This document shows, piece by piece, positions 24,102-32,849 of a stretch of DNA of 64,000 nucleotides (position 1 is the stretch's first letter; each line of letters starts with the position of its first letter). The notes under the pieces are model-generated. The model was not told the DNA's origin, did no database searches, and saw nothing but the letters and a program-made list of their open reading frames with translations. The stretch lies in contig JBOGHW010000001.1 in NCBI GenBank assembly GCA_050744865.1, positions 29,848-93,847 of the forward strand, written 5' to 3'. The translations under genes and the position numbers were made by a program. The DNA is from JAKACA01 sp050744865 (GTDB taxonomy: Bacteria > Actinomycetota > Acidimicrobiia > Acidimicrobiales > Bog-793).

Positions 24102-26141
24102 GTGAGTCGTACACCTCAAGATCCGCGTTCGGGCGGCATGGGGCGCCCAGGATCGGGCGGCCCAGGCGGCAGCGATCAAACCATGCGCTGGGTCATCATC
24201 GTCCTGCTCGTGGTGGTGTTGGTAGTGCTGGCCACGGCTGCGTTTCGCGGTAGCAGCGCAGAGTCCCTTCGCTACTCGCAGTTCCTGTCCGACGTCAGCT
24301 CCAACCAGATCGCAAGCGTCAGCTACAACAACAACAACTCGGAGATCTCCGGGAAGCTCAGGGACGGCAAGGAGTACACGACAACGGCCATCGGCTTGAG
24401 CAGCGGCCTGCCCCAGCCGGTGCTCGACCAATTGAGGAAGAACAACGTCGAGCTGAACGGGTCCACGCCGTCGAGCGGCTTGCTGGCCGATCTCCTCGTG
24501 TGGGTGCTGCCAATCGGCTTGCTGCTGCTGATCTTCTGGTGGATGAGCCGGCGTGCCCAGGGCCAGATGTCCGGCATCATGTCCATCGGCCGCTCCCGCG
24601 CCAAGGTGTACACGACCGAGAGGCCGCGTACGACCTTCAACGATGTCGCCGGTTACATGGGCGTCAAACAGGAGATCTCCGAAGTCGTCGACTTCCTGAA
24701 ATCCTCTGCCCGCTTTCGCGACATCGGGGCTCGCGTCCCCAAGGGCGTGCTGCTCGTCGGTCCTCCGGGAACGGGCAAGACCCTGCTCGCCCGCGCCGTG
24801 GCGGGCGAGGCCGGTGTCCCCTTCTTGTCCGTCACCGGCTCGGACTTCATGGAGATGTTCGTCGGTGTTGGCGCCAGCCGAGTCCGCGACCTGTTCCAGA
24901 CCGCTCGCAAGCAGGCACCGGCCATCATCTTCGTCGACGAGATCGACTCGATAGGCCGCAAGCGCGGTGCCGGCCTGGGAGGCGGGCACGACGAGCGGGA
25001 GCAGACCCTCAACCAGATGCTGTCGGAGATGGACGGCTTCGACACCGCCGAGGGCGTGGTCGTGATGGCGGCCACCAACCGGCCCGACATCCTCGACCCC
25101 GCTTTGCTGCGGCCTGGGCGTTTCGACAGGCAGATCGTCGTCCCATTGCCCGACCTCGAAGAGCGGCTGCCGATCTTGCAGGTGCACAGCCGGGACAAGA
25201 GGATCAGCGACGACGTCGACTTGATGATCGTGGCTCGAGGAACACCGGGCATGAGCGGCGCCGACCTTGCCAACCTCGTCAACGAGGCGGCCCTGCACGC
25301 CGTCAGGCGCGGCAGCCAGTGGATCGAGATGCGGGACTTCGACGCCGCCCGCGACCGCGTCCTCATGGGCCAGCCGCGCGAGTCCGCCGCTCTGTCGGAT
25401 GAGGAAAAGGAGCGAGTCGCGTACCACGAGGGTGGCCACGCCGTCCTCGCCTACATCCTCCCCCACGCCGACCCGCTGCTCAAGGTCAGCATCATCCCCA
25501 CCGGCATGGCACTTGGCGTCACCCAGCAGCTGCCCGCCGAAGAGCGCCACATCTACTCCCGCGAGTACATCGAGGACTCTCTGGCAGTGCGGATGGGAGG
25601 CCGAGTCGCCGAGAAGCTCGTGTACGACGGTCTGTCGACAGGCGCCAGCGACGACCTGGTGCGCAACACCGAGCTAGCCCGCAAGATGGTCCGCGAGTGG
25701 GGAATGTCCGACAGGATCGGGCCAATGGCCTGGGGATCGCAGGGGGCGGTGTTTCTCGGGGAGGATCTCATGCACACCCGGGACTACTCAGAGGACACGA
25801 GCCGCGTGGTCGACGAAGAGATCGAGCGCATCCTGCGGGCCCAGGAGCTCCGGGCCGAATCGGTCCTTCGTGATCACCGCACGGGCCTCGAAGCCGTCGC
25901 GACCGCGCTCCTCGAGCACGAGACGGTCGACGGCCGAGAGATCGCTCGGCTCATCGACGTCGCCCACGGCAGCCCGGTGCACGCCCTGCCGGCAGGCGAC
26001 AACGGCGACGACAGGGGTTACGCCACCTCCCTGGCCGGCTCGGGACAAGCAGCCGAACCTGTCGGAGTTCCGTCCGGCGGGACCGAGTCCGGCGGCTCTT
26101 TGGGGATCGACGGTCCCCGGGTGACCCCCCGCTCCGACTAG
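24102..26141 (+). CDS. ftsH: ATP-dependent zinc metalloprotease FtsH
   Basis: This membrane-bound AAA+ protease has 679 residues and degrades membrane and regulatory proteins. It has two transmembrane helices (about 29-48 and 127-148) around a periplasmic loop, Walker A GPPGTGKT (220-227), Walker B IIFVDEID (275-282), the second region of homology (NRPDILDPALLRPGRFDR) and the protease site HEGGH (442-446). The C-terminal 60 residues are a low-complexity tail. GTG24102 follows a GAGG. The gene stands alone on plus; the DUF5719 gene ends 3 bp after it on minus. Confidence 0.96.
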   Translation: MSRTPQDPRSGGMGRPGSGGPGGSDQTMRWVIIVLLVVVLVVLATAAFRGSSAESLRYSQFLSDVSSNQIASVSYNNNNSEISGKLRDGKEYTTTAIGLSSGLPQPVLDQLRKNNVELNGSTPSSGLLADLLVWVLPIGLLLLIFWWMSRRAQGQMSGIMSIGRSRAKVYTTERPRTTFNDVAGYMGVKQEISEVVDFLKSSARFRDIGARVPKGVLLVGPPGTGKTLLARAVAGEAGVPFLSVTGSDFMEMFVGVGASRVRDLFQTARKQAPAIIFVDEIDSIGRKRGAGLGGGHDEREQTLNQMLSEMDGFDTAEGVVVMAATNRPDILDPALLRPGRFDRQIVVPLPDLEERLPILQVHSRDKRISDDVDLMIVARGTPGMSGADLANLVNEAALHAVRRGSQWIEMRDFDAARDRVLMGQPRESAALSDEEKERVAYHEGGHAVLAYILPHADPLLKVSIIPTGMALGVTQQLPAEERHIYSREYIEDSLAVRMGGRVAEKLVYDGLSTGASDDLVRNTELARKMVREWGMSDRIGPMAWGSQGAVFLGEDLMHTRDYSEDTSRVVDEEIERILRAQELRAESVLRDHRTGLEAVATALLEHETVDGREIARLIDVAHGSPVHALPAGDNGDDRGYATSLAGSGQAAEPVGVPSGGTESGGSLGIDGPRVTPRSD

Positions 26142-26144
26142 CGG

Positions 26145-27719
26145 CTAGCCAACTACGGGCACGGCCTCGACGGGGGTCGACCAGCCTGGCGCTGCTTCAG
26201 CTCCACCTTGGTGGGCCAAGGCTGCACCCTCGACGACTACGGGTGCAGCCGATGTCCCGACGAGCACCTCGGCCGGCGCCGCCGGCAGCCCGAGGGCAGC
26301 GCTGCTGTCAGCCGGCACCGTCATCTGGCCGGCGCGCCGGGGAGCAGCACCGGCGGAGCCGGCCACCTCGATCACGATCGTGACGGGCCGCCCGCCAGGA
26401 TTGACCGCCACGACGGTCTCGCCTGCCCCCCCGAGTGCAGGCAAGGCCCAGCGGGTGCTCGGCTCTGCCGTGACGGCCAGGTAGCTGACAGCCTGCAGGC
26501 CCTTGTGGACAGAGGTCGCAGCCAGGCGGGCGACGACCACGCCCACGCCTTGCGAGCTGCGAACGACGACCGCGCCTTCGGTAGGCGCCGCCAGGTGTGC
26601 ACCTGAGGAAGCTGCTGCCACGGGCAGCTGAACTGTGGCGGCACCCCTGGCGGGGACCGATGCTGTCAGCTCCACCGGAGCGGCGCCTTGGACAGGCGAA
26701 GAAATCGTCACTGTCGTCGCCCTTGGCGACGGGTCGAAGACGCGGACGCCGATCGTCCGGCCGGATGCTGCCAAACCGGGGGCCAGCATCCACGTGGTCG
26801 ACACCTGGTCGACTCCTATCTCGAGCGCCTGACCTGTCGTGCCGGTGCTGGATTGTGACTCGGAGGTACCGACCGCGACCTGACCAACGGTCGCAGTGAC
26901 GGCGACAGCGACAGTCGGCTGCTGCACCACCCACTTTCCGAGCTCGAAGGTCTGCACCGTGTATGGCCTGATCGTGAGACCTTGCAGGGCCGGCGGTTCG
27001 ACAGATGACGACCCAGACGAGACGCTGATCCCGACGACCGCTTCGGTGGCGGTCGGGTCGTACACCGACACCAACACCGTCGAGCCGCCGAGCGTGGAGC
27101 CGCTCGGGATGTAACTGGCCCGTGACACCCCGAGCTCGCATGGCGACTGCAGGACAGCCGGGGTGACCGAGCGGGGCGAAGGTGCAGCCGCCGGAACGAC
27201 GGCCTCGAACACCGCCAGCGCCGAGCTCTCAGACTCGACGCTCACCGCGTCGTTCTGCGCAGTCCCTGAGGTCGCCAGCGCGACCGCTGTCGAAGAGCCG
27301 GCGCCAACGGTTACCGACTCCGACCAACCCCTGAGAGGGGCGCCGCCGCTGCCGCTCTGGGCAACCGCTGCCACAGTGAGGCGTGCCGTGGCGCGGCGAG
27401 GGCCGGAGTCGACGACCTCGATCTCGGAGTGGCGCTGCCCACTGCCGGCCGGCAGCGGTCCCGGGCAGGCCCAGAAGCTCGCCACCCGCGAAGTCAAGCT
27501 CGCCGCTGGCAGCGCTCCGAGCGGGCGGGCGTTCGCAACTGCCGCCGCTGGCGTGCCGTTGCGAACAGTGGCGCCCGCCACCAGCAACCCGGCAAGCACC
27601 ACGAGGGCGGTGCCGGCGGCCAGGATCCGGTGCGAGCCGTCGCCCATGCCTTGCCTCCGAGGCGATCGGATGGGCCGATCGGCCCTCTCTCCTGCGCGAT
27701 CGGCGTCGTCTACGGTCAC
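26145..27719 (-). CDS. DUF5719 family exported protein
   Basis: This 524-residue protein has a basic N-terminus, one membrane anchor or signal (about 31-50) and a long Ala/Val/Ser-rich extracytoplasmic part made of beta-rich repeats. The segment WACPGPLPAGSGQRHSEIEV and the domain layout fit DUF5719, an actinobacterial family without known function that often follows a large glycosyltransferase gene, as here. GTG27719 overlaps the glycosyltransferase stop by 4 bp (an ATG at codon 25 is an alternative). A role in envelope glycan export or assembly is only a context inference. Confidence 0.6.
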   Translation of the reverse strand: MTVDDADRAGERADRPIRSPRRQGMGDGSHRILAAGTALVVLAGLLVAGATVRNGTPAAAVANARPLGALPAASLTSRVASFWACPGPLPAGSGQRHSEIEVVDSGPRRATARLTVAAVAQSGSGGAPLRGWSESVTVGAGSSTAVALATSGTAQNDAVSVESESSALAVFEAVVPAAAPSPRSVTPAVLQSPCELGVSRASYIPSGSTLGGSTVLVSVYDPTATEAVVGISVSSGSSSVEPPALQGLTIRPYTVQTFELGKWVVQQPTVAVAVTATVGQVAVGTSESQSSTGTTGQALEIGVDQVSTTWMLAPGLAASGRTIGVRVFDPSPRATTVTISSPVQGAAPVELTASVPARGAATVQLPVAAASSGAHLAAPTEGAVVVRSSQGVGVVVARLAATSVHKGLQAVSYLAVTAEPSTRWALPALGGAGETVVAVNPGGRPVTIVIEVAGSAGAAPRRAGQMTVPADSSAALGLPAAPAEVLVGTSAAPVVVEGAALAHQGGAEAAPGWSTPVEAVPVVG

Positions 27720-30700
27720 TGGGCAGCTTCTCCGATTGGTGGTGCGTCCTGCGCAAGCTCCTTGGCGGCATCGTCGACATTGCCATACTCGGCACCAACA
27801 GTTGGCTCGAGGTGTCCTGGGGCGGGCGCAGGATCACGTTCGCCGGCCGGGCGGGATGCTGTCCGGCGTCCTCGCAGGCGACGGCGCCTGAACAAGCCCT
27901 CCGATATGGCAAGGGCGGTCGCCAGAAGGCCAAAGCCGACTCCGATGCCGCGAGGTGCCGGCGACGGCCCGGCGACGGTACCGGCGACCAGGCCCGTCCC
28001 GTCGACGACGGTCCAGTCGGCGTTGGCAAACACCAGGACGCCACCTTCCTCAGGCAGCTGGCTCAGATCTGTCTGAGCGTCGAGCGAGGCGACAAGGTTG
28101 ACCGGCAGCTGACCCCTGGGCGGGTACTGCTCACCGGGCAGCACGGGAGCCTCGGCCGTCGGCAGGACGATGTCGCGGACTCCGTACCTGGCCAGGAGGC
28201 TGCCGAGCTGGAAGGTGGTGCTCGATCGCGCCTGGTCGACGGCGGCGCCCACTGCAATGGCCCGCCCTGGGCTGAGCGCCGCGTACAGGTTGCCGAACGA
28301 CGGTGTTCCTGTCGAGGTCACCGAAGCGGCAAGGCCCGGCGAGATCTGCCAGGACGAGCCCGGGATGGTGCGCGGGTCCCCTAGCCAGAGCACGCTGTAG
28401 CCATTCGGTGACGGCGACGACACTTCGCTGGCCAGCTCCTCATAGCCCTGGCCGGGGAGGTCCGAGCGCCCGGCAGCCAGCACGCCGGCCACCGGCGCCA
28501 GGCCGACGACGAACGCCAGCACCGCCATACCACCGGTCAACTGGCGCCAACCGAACCTGTACTGGCTGACCTCCTGCTCGAATGCGGCCAGGCCCAGCCC
28601 GCAACAGGCGGCGAACGCGACGGTGGCCGGAGCCAGCAGGACCTCGGCTTCCCCGAAGCCGGCGCCGAGCATGCCCTGGTTGCCCAGCCAGGCCACGAGC
28701 ACGGCGAGGAGACCCCCGAGTATCCACCGAGCCGCCCAGTCAAGACGCGGGCGCCTCGCCCACAACAACACGGCGAAACCGGCAGCCACCAGCCCGAATG
28801 CCCCCCACCAGTGCCCGACCGGCCCAGTGAAGCCACGCAGCAGCTGGGCGGGGTCGAGGCCTTGGTGAGCGGGGGGCACTGCGCCCGTCAGCAGGCTCAG
28901 TCTGGCGCCCTGCTCGAACCATGTGAGCGACCACGGCAGGCAGCAGGCGAAGGCAACCAGCAGCCCGGCGGACGCAATGACGAGCGTCCGCCCGACGGCG
29001 TGAAGCTCCGAACGGCCGCCGAGGAGGAGCGACGAGACGACGCCGGCCGCCAGGACGACGCCGTAGTCCACCACGAACGCCGGAGCGAGCGAGATTGCCA
29101 AGGCGAGCAGCAGGCCGAGAGGCACCACCTCACCGAGCAGCTCAAAGAAGTGCCACTGATACCCGGTTGCGGCCTTGCCTGCCTCTGCCGGCGAGGCGGC
29201 GAACGGTGGCATGCCACCGGCCCGGGCCAGCCTCAGCATCACGAACGGCAGCGTCGCGAGCGCCGAGCTTGCCTGCAGGTCGCCATGGGCCATCACGTTC
29301 CAGACGAGCGGCGAGGCGACGAAAGCCAGAGCCGCCACGAGCCGGCTGCGACTGCCGGAGAGATGCTTGATCAGCCTTGCCGTTCCGATCGCGCCCAGAA
29401 CCAGCCCGCTCAGGTAGAGCACCTTGATCGCGAGGCTGTAGCTGTTGCCGAGGATGCCGGCCAGGACTCCTACCAGGGCATAGGCCGGCGACACGACGTG
29501 CACGCCTCCCCAACCGGCACCGCCGGCACCACCGAGGTACTGGCCTACCAGGTGCCAGCCAGTCTGGCCGGGAACGAGCTGGCCGACGACAGGCAAATCG
29601 CCGAAGACGACACCACGCAAACCGACGAGCACGATCAAAGCCAGCACGGCAGTCCCGATGGGCGGCCCTGCGGCGACGTCACCGTGCTGCAGCCGGACCA
29701 CGAGGTCCGTCAGCCTGTCCGAGTCGTGTTTGGCCAAGCCGCCGCCGTGGCGACCGCCGGCGCCAGAGGCGATGGCCACGGCTGCGGTCTCGGCTGGCTC
29801 GCCGGCTACGGCGTCAGCGCCACCGTGTGAGGCCGGCGCTCTGGTGACGCGCCGGAACGGGCCGCGCCCGCTCATGGCCGCCACGACGGCGCTGTCGTTC
29901 ACTTGACGGAACTGGTGGACGGCCTTGCGCATCTCACCAAGGCTCTGGCGGTGGACCTTGTTCCACCGCCAGGCCACCCGTCGCGCCCGCGCCCGCTCCC
30001 CGCTGCCCGACAAGGGCGCAGCAATGCTGTCGCCGCCTAGTAGCAGGAAGAGCTTGAGGAGCGCGAGGAGACGGCGGAAGACCCCGTAATTCTTGAGGAC
30101 GGCCCTCATCTCACCGGCTCTGCGGGCAGCCATGGCACCCGGGTCGAGCCTGGACGTGGCGGGCGGGCGCTCCCACCGGACAACAGCCTGGGGGGCCACG
30201 ACCACGCGTGCCGCCGCCAGCCGTGCGCGCCAGCAGATGTCGATGTCCTGGCCGGCATCCTCCAGGTCAGGGTCGAATCCCCCAATGGCCTCGAAGAGGT
30301 CGGCGCGGGCCAGCAGGCCGGTGCTCGGCACCGCGAACACCTCGCGGACCTCGTCATGCTGAGCCTGGTCGAGCTCGCCTTCCTCGACCCGGGAGACTGC
30401 CGAGCCGAGCCGGTCGACGCCGAGGCCAACCTCCAGAAGTCGATCGGGGTGAACGCGGTCTACGAGCTTTGGGCCGACAATCGAGGCGTTCGACCGGAAC
30501 GCTTCGGCGACCAGGCAACGCACGGCATCGGCCTCGAAGGACGCATCACCCCCGCAGAACAAGAAGAAGCTGGCGCCGTCGACGCCGGTCAGGGCCTGGT
30601 TCGCCACCTGCGCGAAACCGCGGCCGGGCTCCTCCCGGCGGACGAAGGCCCCAGGCATCACCGTCGCGACGCGGTTCGTAACGCCGTCGCCGGCGCTGGC

Positions 30701-30832
30701 GTCCAGGACAAGGACATCGAGCGCCGGATAGTCCTGGCGAGACAGCGACTCGACGCACTCCTCGAGTGCCGGTCCCGCATCGCCGGTCAATACAACGACT
30801 GCTACGACCGGTGGTACGAACTCCTCCGGCAT
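27716..30832 (-). CDS. Large membrane glycosyltransferase (GT2 plus multi-TM domain)
   Basis: This 1038-residue protein combines a cytoplasmic GT2 domain (about 8-260) with a membrane part of 11-13 predicted helices (about 380-1000). The nucleotide-sugar Asp is in VLVLDASAGD, a CGGDAS motif stands for DXD, and EDAGQDIDICWR is the acceptor/base motif. The membrane part ends in an extracytoplasmic loop region near 800-960. Such fusions in actinobacteria make cell-envelope polysaccharides; donor and acceptor are unknown. It is the first gene of a two-gene unit with the DUF5719 protein, and its start is back-to-back with the promoter at 30.86 kb. Confidence 0.82.
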   Translation of the reverse strand: MPEEFVPPVVAVVVLTGDAGPALEECVESLSRQDYPALDVLVLDASAGDGVTNRVATVMPGAFVRREEPGRGFAQVANQALTGVDGASFFLFCGGDASFEADAVRCLVAEAFRSNASIVGPKLVDRVHPDRLLEVGLGVDRLGSAVSRVEEGELDQAQHDEVREVFAVPSTGLLARADLFEAIGGFDPDLEDAGQDIDICWRARLAAARVVVAPQAVVRWERPPATSRLDPGAMAARRAGEMRAVLKNYGVFRRLLALLKLFLLLGGDSIAAPLSGSGERARARRVAWRWNKVHRQSLGEMRKAVHQFRQVNDSAVVAAMSGRGPFRRVTRAPASHGGADAVAGEPAETAAVAIASGAGGRHGGGLAKHDSDRLTDLVVRLQHGDVAAGPPIGTAVLALIVLVGLRGVVFGDLPVVGQLVPGQTGWHLVGQYLGGAGGAGWGGVHVVSPAYALVGVLAGILGNSYSLAIKVLYLSGLVLGAIGTARLIKHLSGSRSRLVAALAFVASPLVWNVMAHGDLQASSALATLPFVMLRLARAGGMPPFAASPAEAGKAATGYQWHFFELLGEVVPLGLLLALAISLAPAFVVDYGVVLAAGVVSSLLLGGRSELHAVGRTLVIASAGLLVAFACCLPWSLTWFEQGARLSLLTGAVPPAHQGLDPAQLLRGFTGPVGHWWGAFGLVAAGFAVLLWARRPRLDWAARWILGGLLAVLVAWLGNQGMLGAGFGEAEVLLAPATVAFAACCGLGLAAFEQEVSQYRFGWRQLTGGMAVLAFVVGLAPVAGVLAAGRSDLPGQGYEELASEVSSPSPNGYSVLWLGDPRTIPGSSWQISPGLAASVTSTGTPSFGNLYAALSPGRAIAVGAAVDQARSSTTFQLGSLLARYGVRDIVLPTAEAPVLPGEQYPPRGQLPVNLVASLDAQTDLSQLPEEGGVLVFANADWTVVDGTGLVAGTVAGPSPAPRGIGVGFGLLATALAISEGLFRRRRLRGRRTASRPAGERDPAPAPGHLEPTVGAEYGNVDDAAKELAQDAPPIGEAAQ

Positions 30833-30863
30833 CAGGCCGACACGCTAGTCCGGCCCAACTCGC

Positions 30864-30892
30864 TTGCAACTGTTAGCGTTCTGTGTTACCAT
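30864..30892 (+). promoter_or_regulatory. Promoter of the 31007 gene
   Basis: TTGCAA (30864-30869) and TACCAT (30887-30892) are separated by 17 bp, a good sigma70-type match in an otherwise GC-rich stretch. The start codon at 31007 is about 108 bp downstream, which implies a long leader. Confidence 0.55.
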
Positions 30893-30904
30893 AGTGAGCA
30901 CAGA
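30880..30904. promoter_or_regulatory. Inverted repeat over the -10 (possible operator)
   Basis: TCTGTG and CACAGA form perfect 6-bp arms around 13 bp that contain the -10 TACCAT. The placement is that of a repressor operator. The regulator is unknown. Confidence 0.4.
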
Positions 30905-31006
30905 GGGACCGGGGCCGGCGAATGCAGGCGTGCGGACCTCCTAGAACCTGCTCACCCTACGGGCACCCGGGTCGTCCCGGTTCCCACAGCGAAAGAGAGA
31001 CCAGTA

Positions 31007-31387
31007 ATGGCCGACGTCCGCCAGAGCTTCGCCAAAGCTTCAAACGACATCAGCAAGGTAGCCCAGGACGCCGCATATGTAGCGATCGGGCTGGGCGTGA
31101 TCGGCTTCCAGAAGGCACAAGTCCGCCGGCGAGAGTTGCTGAAGCTCGTCGAGACCCAGGTCTCGAGCCAGCGTGCCTCGGCCGAAGGCCCTGTCACAGA
31201 CCTTCGTAAGGAAGTCACCAAGGCCCTGAAAGAGATCGACAAGACCCTCGGGCAGCTCATCGAGCGCGTGGACGCCGGGATCGAGCCCGTCGCCGAGCGC
31301 CTGCCGGCCGGCGCACAGGCTTTCGTGCACCAGGCCAAGGAAGCCCGTGACCAGCTCCGCGGCTACCTCAGCGCCATCGCCGCCTGA
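31007..31387 (+). CDS. Small helical hypothetical protein
   Basis: This 126-residue protein has a short moderately hydrophobic segment (about 21-36, AQDAAYVAIGLGVIGF) followed by long amphipathic helices rich in Lys, Glu, Gln and Leu (40-120) that look like coiled coil. It resembles phasin- or HbhA-like actinobacterial helical proteins in general character only, and no family is recognised with confidence. The ATG has a weak GAGAGA upstream. It has its own promoter with an inverted repeat and is the only plus-strand gene between ftsH and the birA/accA divergence. Confidence 0.7.
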   Translation: MADVRQSFAKASNDISKVAQDAAYVAIGLGVIGFQKAQVRRRELLKLVETQVSSQRASAEGPVTDLRKEVTKALKEIDKTLGQLIERVDAGIEPVAERLPAGAQAFVHQAKEARDQLRGYLSAIAA

Positions 31388-31414
31388 CTCGGTTCGGGTC
31401 CCGCCAGTCGTCAT

Positions 31415-31687
31415 TCATGGCTTGGCCTCTTGCCGGAGCAAGCGGGCACTGGGTCGCACGTTGCGCTCGCGGTCGAGGAGCCCGAAGGAGACGTCGTACC
31501 CGTGCAGCCACTCGTAGTTGTCGACAGCCGTCCAGTGGAAGACGCCCCGAACGTCGACGCCTCGGTCGATCGCCTCGTTGATGACCGTCAGCCCGCGGCT
31601 GAGGTACCGGGTCCGGAGCTCGTCGTCATCGGTGCCGATCCCGTACTCGGCCACCAGGAGGGGCACTCCTGGGAGCTCGTCGTTCAC
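31415..31687 (-). pseudogene. GH1 beta-glucosidase remnant (C-terminal part only)
   Basis: The 90 residues match the C-terminal quarter of glycoside hydrolase family 1: the nucleophile region PLLVAEYGIGTDDDELR (usual TENG is AEYG here, Glu kept) and GVFHWTAVDNYEWLHGYDVSFGL. The barrel strands with the acid/base NEP motif are absent. Upstream the same frame stays open to about 31747 with loosely similar residues (VARLLQV), then stops. The remaining DNA up to 31915 holds nothing recognisable. A decayed gene is the simplest reading. Confidence 0.75.
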
Positions 31688-31915
31688 GCTGCATCCGACA
31701 CACGCAGAATGGGACGCGCGGACCTGGAGCAGACGAGCAACCTGCTTCGGTCACTCCACGGGGGAAAGCCAAAGCGCATCCTGTGGACGCACTGCCCGGT
31801 GCCATCGCCCGAGGCTTTCGCGAGGAAGAGAACACGTGTCCTGACCATGCTGCAGGGCGCCAGCCTTGGATCGAGTACGTAGCTTTCCTCTAGTTCGGTC
31901 CGGCTGCTACGCCGA

Positions 31916-32812
31916 TCAGCTGCTCAAGCGAGCACGCCAGTGGTCAAGGACGTCGACGAGGGTGGTCTCGAAGGCGATCTCAGGCTCCCAACCCGTCGCC
32001 GCCCGCAGCCTGGAGGCGTCTCCGAGGAACACGGGCACGTCGACCGGGCGGACCAGTTCCGGATCCTCACGAAGCTCGACCGGTACTCCGGCCATGTCGC
32101 AAAGCCGGTGAGCGACCTCGGCGATCGACACCGACGTGCCTGTGGCGACGTTGTACACCTCGCCGGCCGTCCCCGTCTCCGCCAGCATCCGGTAGGAACG
32201 GACCACGTCGCGCACGTCGGTGAAGTCGCGTGCGGCCTGCAGGTTGCCCACCGCCACCGGTCCCCCGCCCCGAGCTTCGGCCTCCGCCACGCGGCGAGCC
32301 AGGGCAGATACCACGAAGTCGGCGGACTGCCTCGGCCCGAGGTGATTGAAGGGCCGCACGCGGATTACGGGGACTCCCTGGCCGAGCCACGCCTGCACGC
32401 CGAGGAACTCGGCACCGACTTTGCTGGCCGCGTACGGCGTGACGGGCCTCAAGTCGGCAGACTCCCGCACCGGCTGGTCGCCGGCCGTGCTCCCGTAGAC
32501 CTCGGCCGAGCTGACCAGGATGACCCTCGGCACCGAGTCGCAGGCGGCGGCGGCCTGCAGCACGTTGAGCGTCCCGGTGACATTGACTCGGACCGTCTCG
32601 GCGGGGTCCTTCCACGAACGCCCGACGTGTGCCAGAGCGGCGAGGTGGTACACGACTTCCGGCCGTGCGCGTTTGATGGCGGCGGCGATCGCCGGCCCGT
32701 CGGTGATGTCGACGTCTTTGTCGCTCTTGAGGACCTCGTCGCCCAACTGCCGGAGGTGACCGCTCAGCCACCCGCCGACAAAGCCGGACGACCCGGTCAC
32801 GTATGCGCGCAC
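31916..32812 (-). CDS. GDP-4-keto-6-deoxymannose reductase-like SDR (Rmd-like)
   Basis: This extended short-chain dehydrogenase of 298 residues has NAD(P)-binding GSSGFVGGWL at the N-terminus, catalytic Ser in SSAEVYG and the YAASK dyad. RPFNHLGPRQSADFVVSALAR is characteristic of Rmd, which reduces GDP-4-keto-6-deoxy-D-mannose to GDP-D-rhamnose. A GDP-mannose 4,6-dehydratase (Gmd) partner is not recognised in the window, so the substrate is an inference. GTG32812 lies 37 bp after the preceding glycosyltransferase stop. It is the last intact gene of the operon. Confidence 0.75.
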   Translation of the reverse strand: MRAYVTGSSGFVGGWLSGHLRQLGDEVLKSDKDVDITDGPAIAAAIKRARPEVVYHLAALAHVGRSWKDPAETVRVNVTGTLNVLQAAAACDSVPRVILVSSAEVYGSTAGDQPVRESADLRPVTPYAASKVGAEFLGVQAWLGQGVPVIRVRPFNHLGPRQSADFVVSALARRVAEAEARGGGPVAVGNLQAARDFTDVRDVVRSYRMLAETGTAGEVYNVATGTSVSIAEVAHRLCDMAGVPVELREDPELVRPVDVPVFLGDASRLRAATGWEPEIAFETTLVDVLDHWRARLSS

Positions 32813-32849
32813 CGGATCACCCTAGGGGATGAGCTGTGTCGCACGACAC

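Noticed and set aside
24087..25550. Minus-strand open frame of 487 codons
   Set aside because: Antisense to ftsH, with no recognisable domain.
31684..31848. 54-codon minus-strand frame ending in a GTGA overlap with the GH1 fragment
   Set aside because: No family similarity and no RBS. It is probably decayed DNA and the overlap is chance.
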